Below, piece after piece: positions 1 through 12,589 of a stretch of DNA of 64,000 nucleotides. A program made the position numbers and the translations under genes. How positions within the stretch are numbered: position 1 is the first letter of the stretch; every line of letters begins with the position of its first letter. The notes below the pieces were generated by a model. That model was given only the letters and a program-made list of their open reading frames with translations. It searched no databases and was not told where the DNA came from. The stretch is from the NCBI GenBank assembly GCA_029844215.1, contig CM056728.1, positions 58,443,789-58,507,788 on the forward strand, in the 5' to 3' direction. Source of the stretch: Przewalskia tangutica. Lineage: Eukaryota > Streptophyta > Magnoliopsida > Solanales > Solanaceae.

Positions 1-1645
1 GGAAAATGTATTGACTAATTAAGTATTATTAAAATCAGTAGAAACCTCCATCTGCATAGAAGCTAAGATAAGACAAAATTGTATTACATTTCCTAGATCA
101 TGGCTGCTTTAATAAGATTGTTATAAACAAGAATAACCTACTCACACATAAGGCATATGTTACTCAAATTGTTTTAAAAAGGAGATTACGTTGTTAAGTG
201 TTTAAAACTATGATCTATGAATCTTTTGAAGATAAGAGACTTGACTAAATTGACTTGATATGAATTTTGTTAAAAAGTGTGAAACCTCATTCGTGAGCAA
301 TGAGTACTTGGTTTTTAAGGAGTTAATGTATGAAGTACTTTGGGGATAAAAACCCGAACTTGTTGACATAAAGTAGAAAGTACCTTGAGTGAATAACTTG
401 AATATGTTGGTTTGTGATAGCCTTGTAATGCTTCCTTGTTGGTTTGATACGTAAACATGTTATGATGCTACGTGTTTTAGTATCTTGTGATGTTGTGTAA
501 GGGGGTTATTCTTGTTGTGCTTACGTTGTTAAACGTTAAGCCCGTTGTACTGTTATTATATCACATACCCCCTTGACTTGTTATACCGAGGGCTTGCCAC
601 CCGATGCGGTCTATACGGCTATGCGGTGCGTGTGACTATGTGGAGCTGCGGGAGTTCGTGATTGATCATTCGGGTGTATTATCCGTCGAGAGTGCCTTAT
701 GCGATGCGTGTGACTATGCGGTCTATGTGACTATGCGGTGCGGGAGTTCGGGAGGATACCGCGGGCTAGCTACCCCGTCGCGAGAATACCTCATGCGGGC
801 CTATGTGGCCTATGCGAGCGGCGGTATGCTCGAGTGAAGACGCGCATTGATACCGAGGGAGTGGCGGCCGATCATGTGGCGCGGTGCAGAAAGACCTCGT
901 GATACGCTTTATGGCATTGTTGGTGCGTGGGTTTTAGTAGTCGGCTATGCCTTCGTACTTACCGCACGGTTTATTATGACACAGGTGGGACTGGTGTTCA
1001 TGTGTATTCCTTGGTGCTTTTATATCATGTATGCTGTGGCGGTGAGGAAAGAATTCCACGGCATGATTGATATTGTGGGCATGAGACCCGTGGTTATATT
1101 TGAGTAATGACTTTAAGGCGTGAGTCACGACTTAACCGCTATATATTGTGCATCGTAAATTGGTTATCATATATGTCTTCGCTTTATGTAGACTATTATG
1201 ATTTCACTTCTGATATTTTGATTTCACATACTTGGTACTGTTATCGACCTCGCCCGGGGCTGCGTTCATGCGCGGTAGAGGTACACCGATCGTTGATCTC
1301 GCTCATGGTCACGATTCGGCGTTTGGGAAGCTCCGTTTCTCGGAGGCTTATCGGTGGTATAGTCCCTGTCGTTGTAGGTACTTACATTGGGGTATGGCGA
1401 GAACCTGTCCGTCATTGTTATTAACATTCTTAAGTGCATGAAATCTTGTTGTAGGCGAGTTTGTAAAGGATGTATCGTTGATTCAAGTTATATATATATG
1501 CCGAAAGGCAACTTTTCTCAGATAAACTGTTTCTCACTTCATATTATATCATGTCTTGTTTTATATTCCGCTGATTACTCTGATGTATGTCTACTTGGGT
1601 GCCCGGGTAAGGCACCAGTCACGGGCCCGGGTTCGGGTCGTGACA
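1..1645 (+). mobile_element. E0: right-hand part of a Tekay-type 3' LTR
   Basis: This is the downstream part of a long LTR whose left end lies outside the window. It ends in GGGTCGTGACA, the same terminus as the complete LTRs at 19432-22559 and 31165-34314. It shares their order of blocks: the block with CTCCATCTGCATAGAAGC near the start, an in-LTR tandem cassette at about 600-900, the GTGAGACCC block, the CACATACTTGGTACTG block, and the terminal CACTAGGG/TTGGGTGCCCGG-type block. No primer site follows 1645; LTR mid-sequence follows instead, so this is read as a 3' LTR (or solo LTR) end inserted in another LTR. Its closest relative in the window is the inverted LTR at 2584-5920. Confidence 0.8.
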
Positions 1646-2583
1646 CTTATCGAGGTAATTATCTTTGTCCCCCTATTGTAATTGGAGATTACATGTTGTA
1701 GTAGTTTAGAATTGAGTATAAGATATATTGGAAGGATGATTATAAAGAATTTAACTGTATTTACATAGGACTGTATTTACAGTAGACTTGTAGTATTATT
1801 GAAGTACTACGAGTAGCATATTCTACTTGAATGGTGGAAAAGGCGAGCAAGGTTAGAGTACGTGGAGTGTTTTGCTAATTGTCGATATTCGTCGCGAGGT
1901 ATGTGAACCTCTTCCTATCCTTTCTAGCATGATATTTGTGAAATATATTTAGTGCGGTAGACGCACGTGTGTTTAAAGGAATTTGACTTTCCTTTTGTGT
2001 CCTTGACTTGATTCCAAAGTTAAGTGACTTGTTATGAAATATTAAGGACTTGAATTAGGTTAAAAAGTTGTAAAACCTCACTCATGAGTAATGGGTGTGT
2101 GGTCTTTTAAAGAATAAAGTTATCTTGATTTCGAAAATAAGAATGGTTTTATCATTGGATTTAAAATGATAACTTGACTTATAAACAACTTGATTTTGGG
2201 AAAGGAGAAGTAACTTGATTTAAAGGTATAGGTTACTTGTTTTTAAAAGAGTAAGACACTTGGTTTAAAAAGTATATTGCTACTTGACTTTTAAAGGAAA
2301 AGTGCCTTTGTTTTAAAAGAAGGTATGGAAATTGTTTTGGTTTTACTTTGATGTCTTTTGACTTGAGTTTTAAATAATAAGAATCTTGAAGTATTTCAAA
2401 AGAGTTATTAACCATTTTTGAAAGAAAAGAAATACTTGGTTTTAAAAGCTTAAGTGTTATACTAGCTTTATGGGAAGTTAGGTATAACGACTTAAGGAAG
2501 ATAGAAGGAACGGTTTACTTATTTGTTTATGAAAGTCTTGTATTGATTTTTGGAAAGTGTAGTAAGATGGTTTGATAAGTAGA
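1646..2583 (+). repeat. LTR fragment X (+), interrupted on both sides
   Basis: The fragment begins CTTATCGAGGTAAT, which is the middle of the LTR (as at about 14848 and 20326), and runs through the GCGAGGTATGTG motif and the A/T-rich CTTGATTT tract to the AGTGTAGTAAGATGG block. There it is cut by the LTR terminus TGTCACG at 2584. It carries the same internal LTR deletion as the LTR at 9886-11910 (AGTGTAGTAAG joined close to GGTTTGATAAGTA), so X and element H seem to belong to one LTR subgroup. No gene is seen in it. Confidence 0.75.
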
Positions 2584-5500
2584 TGTCACGACCCGAACCC
2601 GGGCCCGTGACTGGTGCCTTACCCGGGCACCCAAGTAGACATACATCAGAGTAATCAGCGGAATATAAAACAAGATATGAAATAATATGAAGTGAGAAAC
2701 AGTTTATCTGAGAAAAGTTGCCTTTCGGCATATATATATATAAACTTGAACCCGAACAGTTACATCCCTTTTTACAAGCTCCGCCTGCAAGATTACTGCA
2801 CTTACAAATGTTATAACAACAACGGGGACAGGCTTCGCCATACCCCGAATGTAAGTACCTAATAACAGGACTATACCAAAGATAAGCCTCGAGAAACGGA
2901 GCTTCCCAAACGCTGACTGTGACCACATGAGCGAGGATCAACAATCGGTGTACCTCTACTGCGGCATGAACGCAGCCCAAGGAGGTCGATACAACGGTAC
3001 CAAGTATCTTGGCCCGAAAATCAGTAAATGAAATCATAATAGTCTATATAAAGCGAAGACATATATGAAAACCAATTTACGATACCATATGTAGCAATAT
3101 GTCAAGTCGTGGACTCACGCCTTAAAGTCATCACTCAAATATAACCATGGGTCTCATGCCCACAATATCAATCATGCCCGTGGAATTCCTTCCTCCGCCA
3201 AGATCATGATATAAAAACACCAAGGAATACACATGAACACCGTGTTCCATCGTGTCATAATAAAATCGTGCGGGGTAAATGCGAAGGCATAGCCGACTAC
3301 TAAAACCCACGCACCAACAATGCCATAAATCGTATCACGAGGTCTTTCTAGACCGCCACATGATCGGCCGCCACTCGCCCGCGATATCAATGTCGCGTCT
3401 AATCTGGAACTTCCCACTCGCATAGGCCACACATAGGCCCGCATGAGGTATTCCCCGCATCAAGGGTAGCTACTCTCCGGCATCGTCCTGGACTCGCAGT
3501 CCGCATGGCCACATAGACCGCACACTAACTTGGAACTTTCGTAGCTCCGCATAGGCCCCCTGGACCCGCATGAGGTATTCTCGAATCATAGTCACCTGGT
3601 TGCACGAGGTGTACCTCGCGTGACGGGCAACTTAACCCCCGATATATCATGTCAAGAGGTGAGTGATATAATACTAACATAACGGCTTATCGTTAAACAA
3701 CATAAGCACAACAAGGGAAATCCCCTTACACAACCATCACAAGACACTAACACACGTAGCATCCTAACATGTTTACTTATCAAATCAACAAGAAAGTATT
3801 ACAAGGCTATCACAAACCAACATAGTCAAGTTATTCACACAAGGTACTTTCTATTTTATGCCAACAAGTTCGGGTTTTTATCCCCAAAGTACTTCATACA
3901 TTATCTCTTTAAAAAGATCATGTTTCTTTCACAAGAGTCACACGATACCCGTAGTATTAAAAAATAGAGTGACTATCTTTTTAAGTAAACCAAAACAATT
4001 TCCCTTTTTAAAGACAAGTAACAACCTTCTTTTCCAAAAGTTCAAGTTTGCCTAAGTTCAATTACTCAAGTCTCTTATTTTCGAAAGGTTTCGTAGTTCA
4101 TAGTCTTAATCACTTAATAATATAATTCACGTTTAAAACAATTTGAGAAACATATGCCTTATGTGTGAGTAGGTTATTCTTGTTCATAACAATCTTATTA
4201 AAGCAGCCATGATCTAGGAAATGTAATATCATTTTGTCTCATCTTAGCTTCTATGCAGATGGAGGTTTCTACTGGTTTTAATAATACTTAATTAGTCAAT
4301 ACATTTCCCTTTATTAGCGCTAGATGGTTTGTTCGATACTTATTCTCATTTCCGAAATCAATATAAGGCGTTCATAAACAATTAAGTAAACCGTTCCTTT
4401 TATCTCTCTTAAGTCGTTATACCTAACTTCCCATAAAGCTAGTATAACTCTTAAGCTTTTAAAACCAAGTATTACTCTTCTTTCAAAAACGATTCTTAAT
4501 TCTTTTGAAATACTTCAAGATTCTTATTATTTAGACTCAAGTCAAAAGACATCGCAGTAAAACCACGTTCAGTTAACACACGTACGTCTACCGTACTATA
4601 TATTCTTTTAAAATATCATGCTCAAGAGGATAGGAAGAATCACATACCTCGCGACGATTATCGACAAATAGCAAAACGCTCCACCGCTATAACCCGGCTA
4701 GCCTTGTCCACCTTTCAAGTAGAACATGCTACTCGCAGAACTTTCAACCTATAAAGGCCATATACGTCTATCAACGTCTAGACTACTCTGTAGAATATTC
4801 TAAGCAGAGGGTTCTCTATTCTACGGAAAATCGGGCAGCACTTCCTGCAGTTAAACTACACAAGTCATCAGAATACAGTCTATGTAAGTCTGATTCAATC
4901 TTCTTCTTTAATATTCTTCTGATGTGATTTCAGTTCAATTCTCTTCTTTAATATCCTTCTATATATCTTATACTCACTTCTATACTACTACAGTATGTAA
5001 TTTCCAATTACAATAGAAGGACAAGAGTATTTACCTCGATAAGCCCAAAATTATCCAAGATTTAATGTCGATCCTGAGCAACGTTTAGCTCCTACTCTGG
5101 GCGCTCCAACCCTCTCCAAACAACCCTTAGAAGTTCCCAACCCACTTCTACTAATACTTTAACCAACTATGAAGTTTTTCCTTAGGGTTTCGTTTTGTGA
5201 CTGAAGGGAAGTATAGTAGTATTTCTGGGCTTTTAGTATAGGGGTAACCTTGGAATACTACAAGGTATTTGGGCCAAGGTATTTTGGAATAGTAACAATC
5301 CTTGGAGAATACTTTTCTACCAAGGGGGGGGGGGGTATTTCACGAGAACAACTAGAAAAAGGGGATGTTTGGCCAAGGCTTCACAAAGGGGAGGGTGTTT
5401 CTAGCTCTCTACTAGGAAGGGGAGGCTTGGACGAAAACTACAACTAGGAGGGGGAGGATTTGAAGACTTGGAAAATGTTTGTGGATGAAGAAGTCTTCAA

Positions 5501-5920
5501 CTAAGGGGGGGGGGGGTATTTATAGGCCAATCAATGGCCAAGATTAAGGCAAGTGGAGGGCAAGTGGAGGGTGGAGATTTGGGCAAGTGTACCTTATCCA
5601 TCTACCACAAAAATATCACAAAAATATCCTACCTAATCCTTGACCAAAAACGTGCCAAGAATTCCCACAATGCCGTCCACTTGAGGGTGACACTTGTCAC
5701 CCTCTCGTTGGTCCAAAATATTTCATCTCTCGGAAAAATCCGCAAAAATAATAAATGTCGCAACCATAATTTTCCCTTCGCAAGGTCCGGAAAACGTTTC
5801 GTCGGAAAACAATTCTTTTCGGGGGTTGTGCACAAATTTCGACCCTTATGCCTACTTAAGGCTTTGAACTTTTGTACGTACGCCCTCACGTACATACTCT
5901 GGAAAATACGGGGTATAACA
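2584..5920 (-). repeat. M1 3' LTR (3.34 kb)
   Basis: The + strand reads TGTCACGACCC... at 2584 and ...GGGGTATAACA at 5920; on the element strand this is TGTTATACCCC...GGGTCGTGACA with TG/CA ends. Directly to the right are the polypurine tract complement and a conserved hairpin, which marks this as the 3' LTR. Long G runs (for example around 5326-5337 and 5503-5516) lie just downstream of the TATA box on the antisense strand. Small open frames inside are not conserved between LTR copies and are not annotated as genes. Confidence 0.9.
5517..5525 (-). promoter_or_regulatory. Putative TATA box of M1 3' LTR
   Basis: The element strand reads CTATAAATA about 400 bp from the LTR start, beside a GGCCATTGATTGGCC CCAAT-like palindrome. 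The same motif sits at the same place in the solo LTR (23476-23484), M2 (49300-49308), M3 (52695-52703), E2 and E3. U3 would then be only about 0.4 kb, leaving a transcribed R-U5 of nearly 3 kb. Confidence 0.6.
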
Positions 5921-5955
5921 TTCTCCCCTCCTTAGAAACATTCGTCCCGAATGTT
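5921..5955 (-). other. M1 polypurine tract and adjacent hairpin
   Basis: Element strand: AAGGAGGGGAGAA immediately precedes the 3' LTR (plus-strand priming site). Twelve to fourteen bases upstream is the perfect inverted repeat AACATTCGGGACGAATGTT (5937-5955; 8-bp arms, 3-base loop). The same arrangement is found in H, E1, E2, E3 and M2, and with arm changes in M3. Confidence 0.8.
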
Positions 5956-6229
5956 CCTTCTCAAGACAGATAACGATCAAGTTCCTCATAGCTTAACCAA
6001 TTTGCAAATGCCACACATGGCCACAGAAAAACACCCGCGCAAATACTTACATCCAAGTCCACGAGGAATCACCTCTAACATCACAAAATCTCCCACCCAA
6101 AGTCTAAAAGATACTCCCTTCGCACCTTTACTTCACAAAAGAAATGATCACTTCTATGTTCTTAACACATGCTCGCTTCTTCCCTTACTCGTCGTACCCT
6201 TCTCGTACACTCGAACTCTTTCTCATAAC

Positions 6230-7046
6230 TTACCACATTTCTGTTATTGCTTCAGTTTCCAAAATCTCGGGGTTACTATCTCCAACTTGGTCATCATTAA
6301 CTGGGAACACTCTGGATGGATCTCCGATACTTTTCCGAACATAGCAACAAGAAAGACCGGACGTACTGCTTCCTACGTCGGACGGCAATGCCAACTTATA
6401 GGCAACCTGGCCTATTCTCCAAATGACCTGAAAACGCTCAAAGTACCTCGGGCTAAGTTTCCTCTGTTTTCCAAAACTCGTCACACCCTTTCCGGGGTGG
6501 TACCTTCAAGAAGACCCACCGTCAACCTGAATTCCAAGCATCGTCGCCGATTATCCGCACGACTTTTGTTGACTCTGAGCTGCCAATAACCTCTTCTGGA
6601 TAAGCTTCACCCTATCCACATCCTGCCGAAACAAGTATGAACCAACTATCTGAATCTTGCCAACATCGAACCAATCGACCGGCATTCTACACTTCCGCCC
6701 ATACGAGGCTTCATAAGGCACCCTCCAAATACTGATATGGTAGCTATTATAATACTCACTCAACCAAGAAGCGAATAATCCTTACAGCTACCCTTGAAAT
6801 CAAAAACACAGGCCCGAGGGTGAATGCAATACTGAGACTCACCTGAGTTTCTAACCCTGCCTGGTAAAACCTCGAACCACAAAGAAATAATAGCCGCATG
6901 GCCGCTCCACCGCCGCCATAAAGTAAAAATAGGAACCCCGTGCAGTCTTACAACCTTCCTGATATACAACATCTCGCATAACCCTCTGCCGAGTAAACAG
7001 TTCTGACTGAAAGACAAGATGGGCTAACCCCATCGGACCGACTACT
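6230..7046 (-). pseudogene. M1 integrase remnant (core end plus C-terminus)
   Basis: Broken reading frames on the minus strand match the second half of a Tekay-type chromovirus integrase. In order, right to left: VYSAEGYAR and VRLHGVP (core, 6900-7000), FDFKGS (about 6800), YNSYHISI and PYEASYGRKCRMPV (about 6700-6760), WFDVGK and QKRLLAAQS (6560-6670), KLSPRYF, RIGQVAYKL and IGDPSRVFPV (6250-6470). The first catalytic segment and everything upstream in pol are missing: the match begins abruptly near the SAHFL.VRT region, next to the non-coding spacer. Frame changes occur near 6500, 6760 and 6850. No active enzyme is expected; the region may persist as passenger sequence. A chromodomain tail like that of H is not seen. 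The + strand 212-codon frame over this interval is an antisense shadow. Confidence 0.8.
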
Positions 7047-7573
7047 GGTCGAACGCACCCACGAACTCGTACGATGGTTAACTAAACTTGGGCCTAACAC
7101 CCTCGTGACCCTATCAAAAAGCGGGACCACCACAATTTTTCCTTACTTCAAACCGGGCTGCGGGTTGACCCGCAATCTGGCCTCAACCCGACCCATTTAT
7201 CGCGCCAAACTCTTGTTTCCCGACCCGGAACAATCTCACTAATCAAGTCACGAAAACCTAGTGGTCATTCTTAGCTCAACCACCCTCTTTCATTTTACAC
7301 TACTTAGGGACTTATCACACAAATATATCTCTCGTATACTATGCACTCCGATAAGGGTCAAACATAAAAATAAATCTTTTACTCAAGATGGCCTCACCTC
7401 TAAGGTTTCCACGTATAAAACTCTAAGGCTCACACTTTCCCTATCCCCAATCTTACCCTTTTAACTAATCCATGATTTCTAATCACAGTTAACACAATGC
7501 TATCTGAACATAACACTTAAGATATACTCATCTTATCACACATACTAATCTCTAGAGGGTTAAGGATATACCT
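7047..7573 (-). other. Conserved ~500-bp spacer replacing PR-RT-RNase H (M1 copy)
   Basis: Element strand: starts at GGTATATCC after gag, includes TCGGGTTGAGGCC and a TGTTCC..GGRAACA inverted repeat, and ends at the TTCGACC motif just before the integrase remnant. Homologous spacers of nearly the same length lie at 18491-18995, 30376-30876, 54153-54653 and 60002-60506. I recognise no protein domain in any copy. Confidence 0.75.
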
Positions 7574-7599
7574 GTATCCACTGCTTCACTCCCCTTTGT

Positions 7600-8555
7600 C
7601 GTTCTAATCAATCCTCGTTGGCGCATAGTAGGAAGGTGATGAACTAGCCACCGATCCGGGTGAGTCTCTACATCCGCGCCACTGCAGTCGGACAATTTCT
7701 CTCAAAATGGCCTGCTGGCCGCAAGCATAACAATTTGTCGAAGAAGTACGACACTCACGCAATGACACCTACCAACGGCCACACCGGGTGGGGTGGCCTC
7801 TCAACTAACACCCTTCCTCTCCGAACCATTGAATCCACAATCGACCGTAGGTGAGTCCTCCTACTTACATCCTTCTACTAGGACATCCTTTCGACACGTG
7901 TCACGGCCGCAGTAAAACAAGCACCAACAAAAGATGACATTCCCGGGATGACGCCGCCATCTGCGAACACCGAGGAAAATCGAATCCGGGTGGAACCTAC
8001 GTGTATCTGTGAACGAAGCCACGAGCTCGACCAACCCCGCATACCCGAACGCCCCGAACCCCGCGGACCACTCTACAAGCGGAGGCGCATATCCAATCTG
8101 GCGGTGAGGCGATTCTCGAAAGTTACCAAAGGACCGCTGCTCGCCTCTTCTGCGATCTTGGTTAACCCGCCGATCCTTACGTTTCTCGGCTGCGCATAAG
8201 CCCGTCTGCAGCCATGCTCATGCTCGAAGAGCTACTCTTGCACAACCCTCTCTTAGATAGTCATCAAGACCCGTGATAAATCGGTACATAATATACTCTC
8301 GGGTTGCTAAATCCAAAACTAGTAACAGGGTCGTCTCTTGCAATACATACATGCGCTCTTGGTCGTGGCGAAGGTTCAAATATCATGGCATGAGGAGCTA
8401 TTGCGCTGCTAGACTCATTGGGTGGCGATGTCGCAGAACTCCCGAAAGAAGCACCACCTCGGTGATGATTGGGCTTGTGCCTCGTAACCCTCTGTGCTCT
8501 GCTCGCGGCTCCCTGACATCTTGCCTTACGGGCGGGTTGCCTTGCGCGGAGGCAT
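7600..8555 (-). pseudogene. gag: M1 gag remnant with two zinc-knuckle units
   Basis: A start ATG (8553-8555, minus; MPPRKA, shared with E1-E3) begins a broken gag. The N-terminal stretch runs directly into TGLDDYL, which in the related gags is near the capsid end; the capsid core (IWDEFS, HFLPP, ANMED motifs) is missing, an internal deletion of several hundred bases. Downstream are two successive nucleocapsid units: one near 7880-7975 (C..CGRRHPGKC type, then CFTCG-like) and one near 7690-7790 (CGRCGR.., then CYACGQ). The frame is disrupted repeatedly. Gag normally forms the particle and its knuckles bind RNA; without the capsid core this copy could supply at most an RNA-binding fragment. The end is set by alignment with the M3 stop at 54675. 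Confidence 0.65.
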
Positions 8556-8747
8556 AACTAGTACGGGAAAGAAATACGTTAGAGGGGTCCAACTTATAAC
8601 ACAGCTCTAAGGCACGATCTCAGAGTGAGAAGAATGGAAACCAATCCTAAATATCCTATAGCCTCCTGATTATTGGTGTGGTGCATAACACACCGATAAT
8701 CAAGACTCTACTAGATACGGTCTGTAGACACTTTCCGAGGATTAACT

Positions 8748-8759
8748 GCTCTGATACCA
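8748..8759 (-). promoter_or_regulatory. Primer binding site, initiator Met tRNA (intact)
   Basis: Element strand TGGTATCAGAGC, four bases after the LTR end, complementary to the 3' end of plant initiator tRNA-Met. This is the only chromovirus primer site in the window with the unaltered sequence; E1, E2 and E3 differ exactly at the CAG. Confidence 0.85.
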
Positions 8760-8763
8760 CTTT

Positions 8764-9885
8764 TGTCACGACCCGATCCCGGCGTGATCGTGCCTTACCC
8801 GGAACCCAGTAGACATCGTAGTAATCGTGGAATATAAAACAAGATATGAAATAATATGAAGTGAGAAACAGTTTATCTGAGAAAAGTTGCCTTTCGACAT
8901 ATATATATATATAAACTTGAACCCGAACAGTTACATCCCTTTTTACAAGCTCTGCCCACAACGGTACTACAGACCTCTACAAATGTTATAACAACAACGA
9001 CGGGACAGGGCCCCGCCATACCCCTGAATGTAAGTAACTACAATAACAGGGGACTATACCAAAGATAAGCCTCCGGAGAAACGGAGCTTCCCAAACGTGA
9101 AGCGTGACCACATGAGCGAGGATCAACAACCGGTGTACCTCTACTGCGGCATGAACGCAGCCCTCAAGGAGGTCGATCTAACAGTACCAAGTATGCGAAT
9201 CGAAAATCAGTAAATGAAATCATAATAGTCTATATAAAGCGAAGACATATATGATAACCAATTTACGATACCTGATATATAGCGATCATGTCAAGTCAGG
9301 GACTCACGCCCTTAAAGTTATCACTCAAATATAACCATGGGTCTCATGCCCACAATATCAATCATGCGTGGAATTCCTTCCTCACCTTGGCGATCATGAT
9401 ATAAAAACACCAAGGAATACACATGAACACCAGGTCCCACCTATGTCATAATAAAATCGTACGGGGTAAGTACGAAGGCATAGCCGACTACTAAAACCCA
9501 CAGTACCAACAATGCCATAAACTGTATCACGAGGTCTTTCTAGACCGCCACATGATCGAAGCTGGCCACTCGCGCGTGATATCAATGTGCGTGTCTAATC
9601 CTGAACTTCCGTAGCTCCGCATAGGCCACACACATAGGCGCGTGAGGTATTCCGCGTCGGTAGCTACTCCATGGCATCGTCCTGGACTCGTAGTCCGCAT
9701 GGCCACATAGACCGCATGGCCACATAGACCACACACTAACCTGGAACTCTCGTAACTCCGCATAGGTCCCCTGGACCCGCATGAGGTATTCTCGAATCAT
9801 AGTCACACAAACTGCCTGAGGTGTACTTCGCATCGGGGGGCAGCTTAACCCCCGGTATATCATGTCAAGAGGTGAGTGATATAAT
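8764..9885 (-). repeat. M1 5' LTR, U5-side part
   Basis: Begins TGTCACGACCCG next to the primer site and runs to GTGATATAAT at 9885, where the H 3' LTR begins. Bases 9881-9885 (ATAAT) would be the left target duplication of H. In the 3' LTR of the same element the sequence continues ACTAACATAACGG (after 3672), so the break is an insertion and not the LTR end. Confidence 0.75.
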
Positions 9886-11910
9886 TGTCACGACCCGTTC
9901 TGGGGCCCGTGACTGGTGCCTTTACCCGGGCACCCAAGTAGTCATACATCAGAGTAATCAGCGGAATATAAAACAAGACATGAAACAATGTAAATGAGAC
10001 ACAGTTTATCTGAGAAAAGTCGCCTTTCGACATATATATATAAATACCCAAAGTGAACAGTTACATCCCAACTTTACAACAGGACTATAGACCTCTAAGG
10101 AAGTAAGACAACTATGGCGGGACAGGGCCCCGTCATACCCTGAATGTACATATATCTACACCACCAGGGAGAACCATACCAAAAGTCGAGCCTCCGGAGA
10201 AGATGGAGCTCCTGACACCAAAGCAAAGATCCTAAGGATGTGGATCTAGCACCTGCTTCCCTTTACCTGCGGCATGAACGCGGCCCCCCGAAGGAGGTCA
10301 GTACAACAGGTACCAAGTATGTGAAACTGTAAAGTACTAAAGTGAAATCAAAGTTTTTAAAACCATTTGCAAATACAACCAGTTCAACTGCACATAGTGC
10401 CACAACATAAACAAGAGCAAAATAAATATAATGTAACTGGTCTTTTCTAGGCCGCTAATGATCGAAGCAAGGCCAATCGCCCATAGTATTCATTATGCGT
10501 GCCTAATCCTAGATTTCCCGCAGCCCGCATAGGTCACACACAGACCCGCATGAGGTATTCCTCGCATCGGGGGTAGCTAACCCGCGGTACCCTCTTGGAC
10601 TCCCGCAGCCCGCATAGTCACATAGACCGCATAGTCACACAGACCGCATGAGGCATCCCTAGCATCGGGATAATACACCCGGAATGATCAATCCTGGAAC
10701 TCCCGCAGCTCCGCATAGTCACACAGACCGCATAGGCCGTATAGACCCGCATCAAGGGTGGCAAGCCCTCGGTATAACAAGTCAATGGGGTATGTGATAT
10801 AATAACAGTACAACGGGCTTAACGTTTAACAACGTAAGCACAACAATAATAACCCCCTTACACAACATCACAAGACACTAACACGCGTAGCATCATAACA
10901 TGTTTACTTATCAAACCATCTTACTACACTTTTCAGAAATCAATACAAGACTTTCATAAACAAATAAGTAAACCGTTCCTTTTATCTTTCTTAAGTCGTT
11001 ATACCTAACTTCCCATAAAGCTAGTATAACTCTTAAGCTTTCTGTTTAAAAATCAAGTATTACTCTTCTTTCAAAAATGATTCATAATTCTTTTGAAATA
11101 CTTCAAGGTTCTTATTATTTAGACTCAAGTCAAAAGACGTCAAGTAAAACCATGTTCAGTTAACACACGTACGTCTACCATACTATATATATATTTTAAA
11201 ATATCATGCTCAAGAGGATAGGAAGAATCACATACCTCGCCGCGAAATCCACCTGCCAAGTCGAGTATGTCGCGCGCAGAGTATCAACCTATAATAGTCA
11301 AATACGTCTATCAACGTCTAGACTACTCTGTAGGATATTCTAAGCAGAAGGTTCTTAATTCTACGGAAAATTGGGCAGCACTTCCCTACCCGTCAAACTA
11401 CTCAAGTCTACTGTAAATACAGTCCTATGTAAGTACAGTTCAATTCTCTTCTGTAATACCCTTCTATGTAATTACAGTTCAATTCTCTTCTTTAATATCC
11501 TTCTATGTATTTTATACTTATTTCTATACATCTACAGCATGTATTCTCCAATTACAATAGAAGGATAAGATTATTATTTACCTCGATAAGCCCAAAAATT
11601 ATCCAAGATATAAGTCGATCCTGAGCAAGGTTTAGCTCCTAATCTGTACGCTTCAATCCGCTCCAAGAAACCCTTAGAAGTTTCTACACAACTTCTACTT
11701 ACAACTTCAACCAACTATGAAGATTTCCCCAGGGTTTCGTTTAGTGACTAATGGATATAAGATAGTATTTCTGGGCTTTTAGTATAGAGGTGACTTTGGA
11801 ATACTACTAGATATACGGCTAGGGTATTTTGGGGATAGTAACAATACTAGGAGAGTATTTTCTACCAAGGGGGGGGGGGAGGCTTTTGCCGAGACCACTA
11901 GGAAGGGGGG
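9886..11910 (-). repeat. H 3' LTR, larger part
   Basis: Starts with TGTCACGACCCG and ends in the G-rich tract where the solo LTR is inserted; the remainder resumes at 23885. Compared with the other LTRs it lacks about 0.55 kb after ACATGTTTACTTATCAAACC (near 10917), the segment that elsewhere contains the CTCCATCTGCATAGAAGC complement. The tandem cassette at about 10490-10770 is made of repeated CCGCATAGTCACAYAGACC units. Confidence 0.75.
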
Positions 11911-12589
11911 TGTCACGACCCGAACCCGGGCCCGTGACTGGTGCCTTACCCGGGCACCCAAGTAGTCATTCATCAGAGTAATCAGCGGAACATAAAAACA
12001 ATACATGAAACAAATGTAAAATGAGGCACATTTTATCTGAGAGAAAGTCGCCTTTCGGCATATATATAAATACAAAGTTAGAAACGATTACATCCTTACA
12101 AACCACCGCCACAACTCTGAGACCTCACTAAGAGTTTTATACAACATGACGGGGCGTGGCCCCGCCATACCACAGATGTACAAGTACCTACGGTGACGAG
12201 GACTATACGAAGATAAGCTTGGAGAAACGGAGCTTCCCAATACGCTGACGGTGATCTATGGCGAGGATCAACAATGGTGTACCTACACGTGGCATGAACG
12301 GCCCGAAGGAGGTCGATACAACGGTACCAAGTATGTGAAACTAAAAATATCGTAAATGAAATCATAGCGATCATAAGCGAGAGACATGTATGATAAGCAA
12401 ACTACGATCCACGCGATAAATAAGCGGTCATGTCAAGTCGGGGACTCACGCCTCAAAGTCATCACTCAAATATAACTATGGGTCTCACGCCCACAACATC
12501 AATCATGCGTGGAATACCTTCCTCGCCGCTGGCGATCTATGATATAATAACACCAAGTCGCACTTCAACAACACTATACAACCAAACCA

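Larger units (their letters stand above)
2584..9885 (-). mobile_element. M1: non-autonomous Tekay-type element, minus strand, 5' LTR cut
   Basis: Read on the minus strand, the order is 5' LTR (8764-9885, cut by H), primer site, gag remnant, conserved spacer, integrase remnant, PPT and 3' LTR. Protease, RT and RNase H sequences are absent; about 2.84 kb lies between the LTRs, whereas a complete element of this lineage would need a pol of over 4 kb. The left target bases are GTAGA (2579-2583); the partner copy lies outside the window. The same internal design recurs in M3 at 53381-55092, so this is a propagated form rather than a chance deletion. Confidence 0.8.

Noticed and set aside
604..1701. 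Several open frames of 69-105 codons in the first 1.7 kb
   Set aside because: They lie in an LTR; the same region in other LTR copies has different frames, and the peptides reflect the GC-rich tandem cassette.
5951..6589. 212-codon + strand frame
   Set aside because: It is antisense to the M1 integrase remnant, with no recognisable domain.
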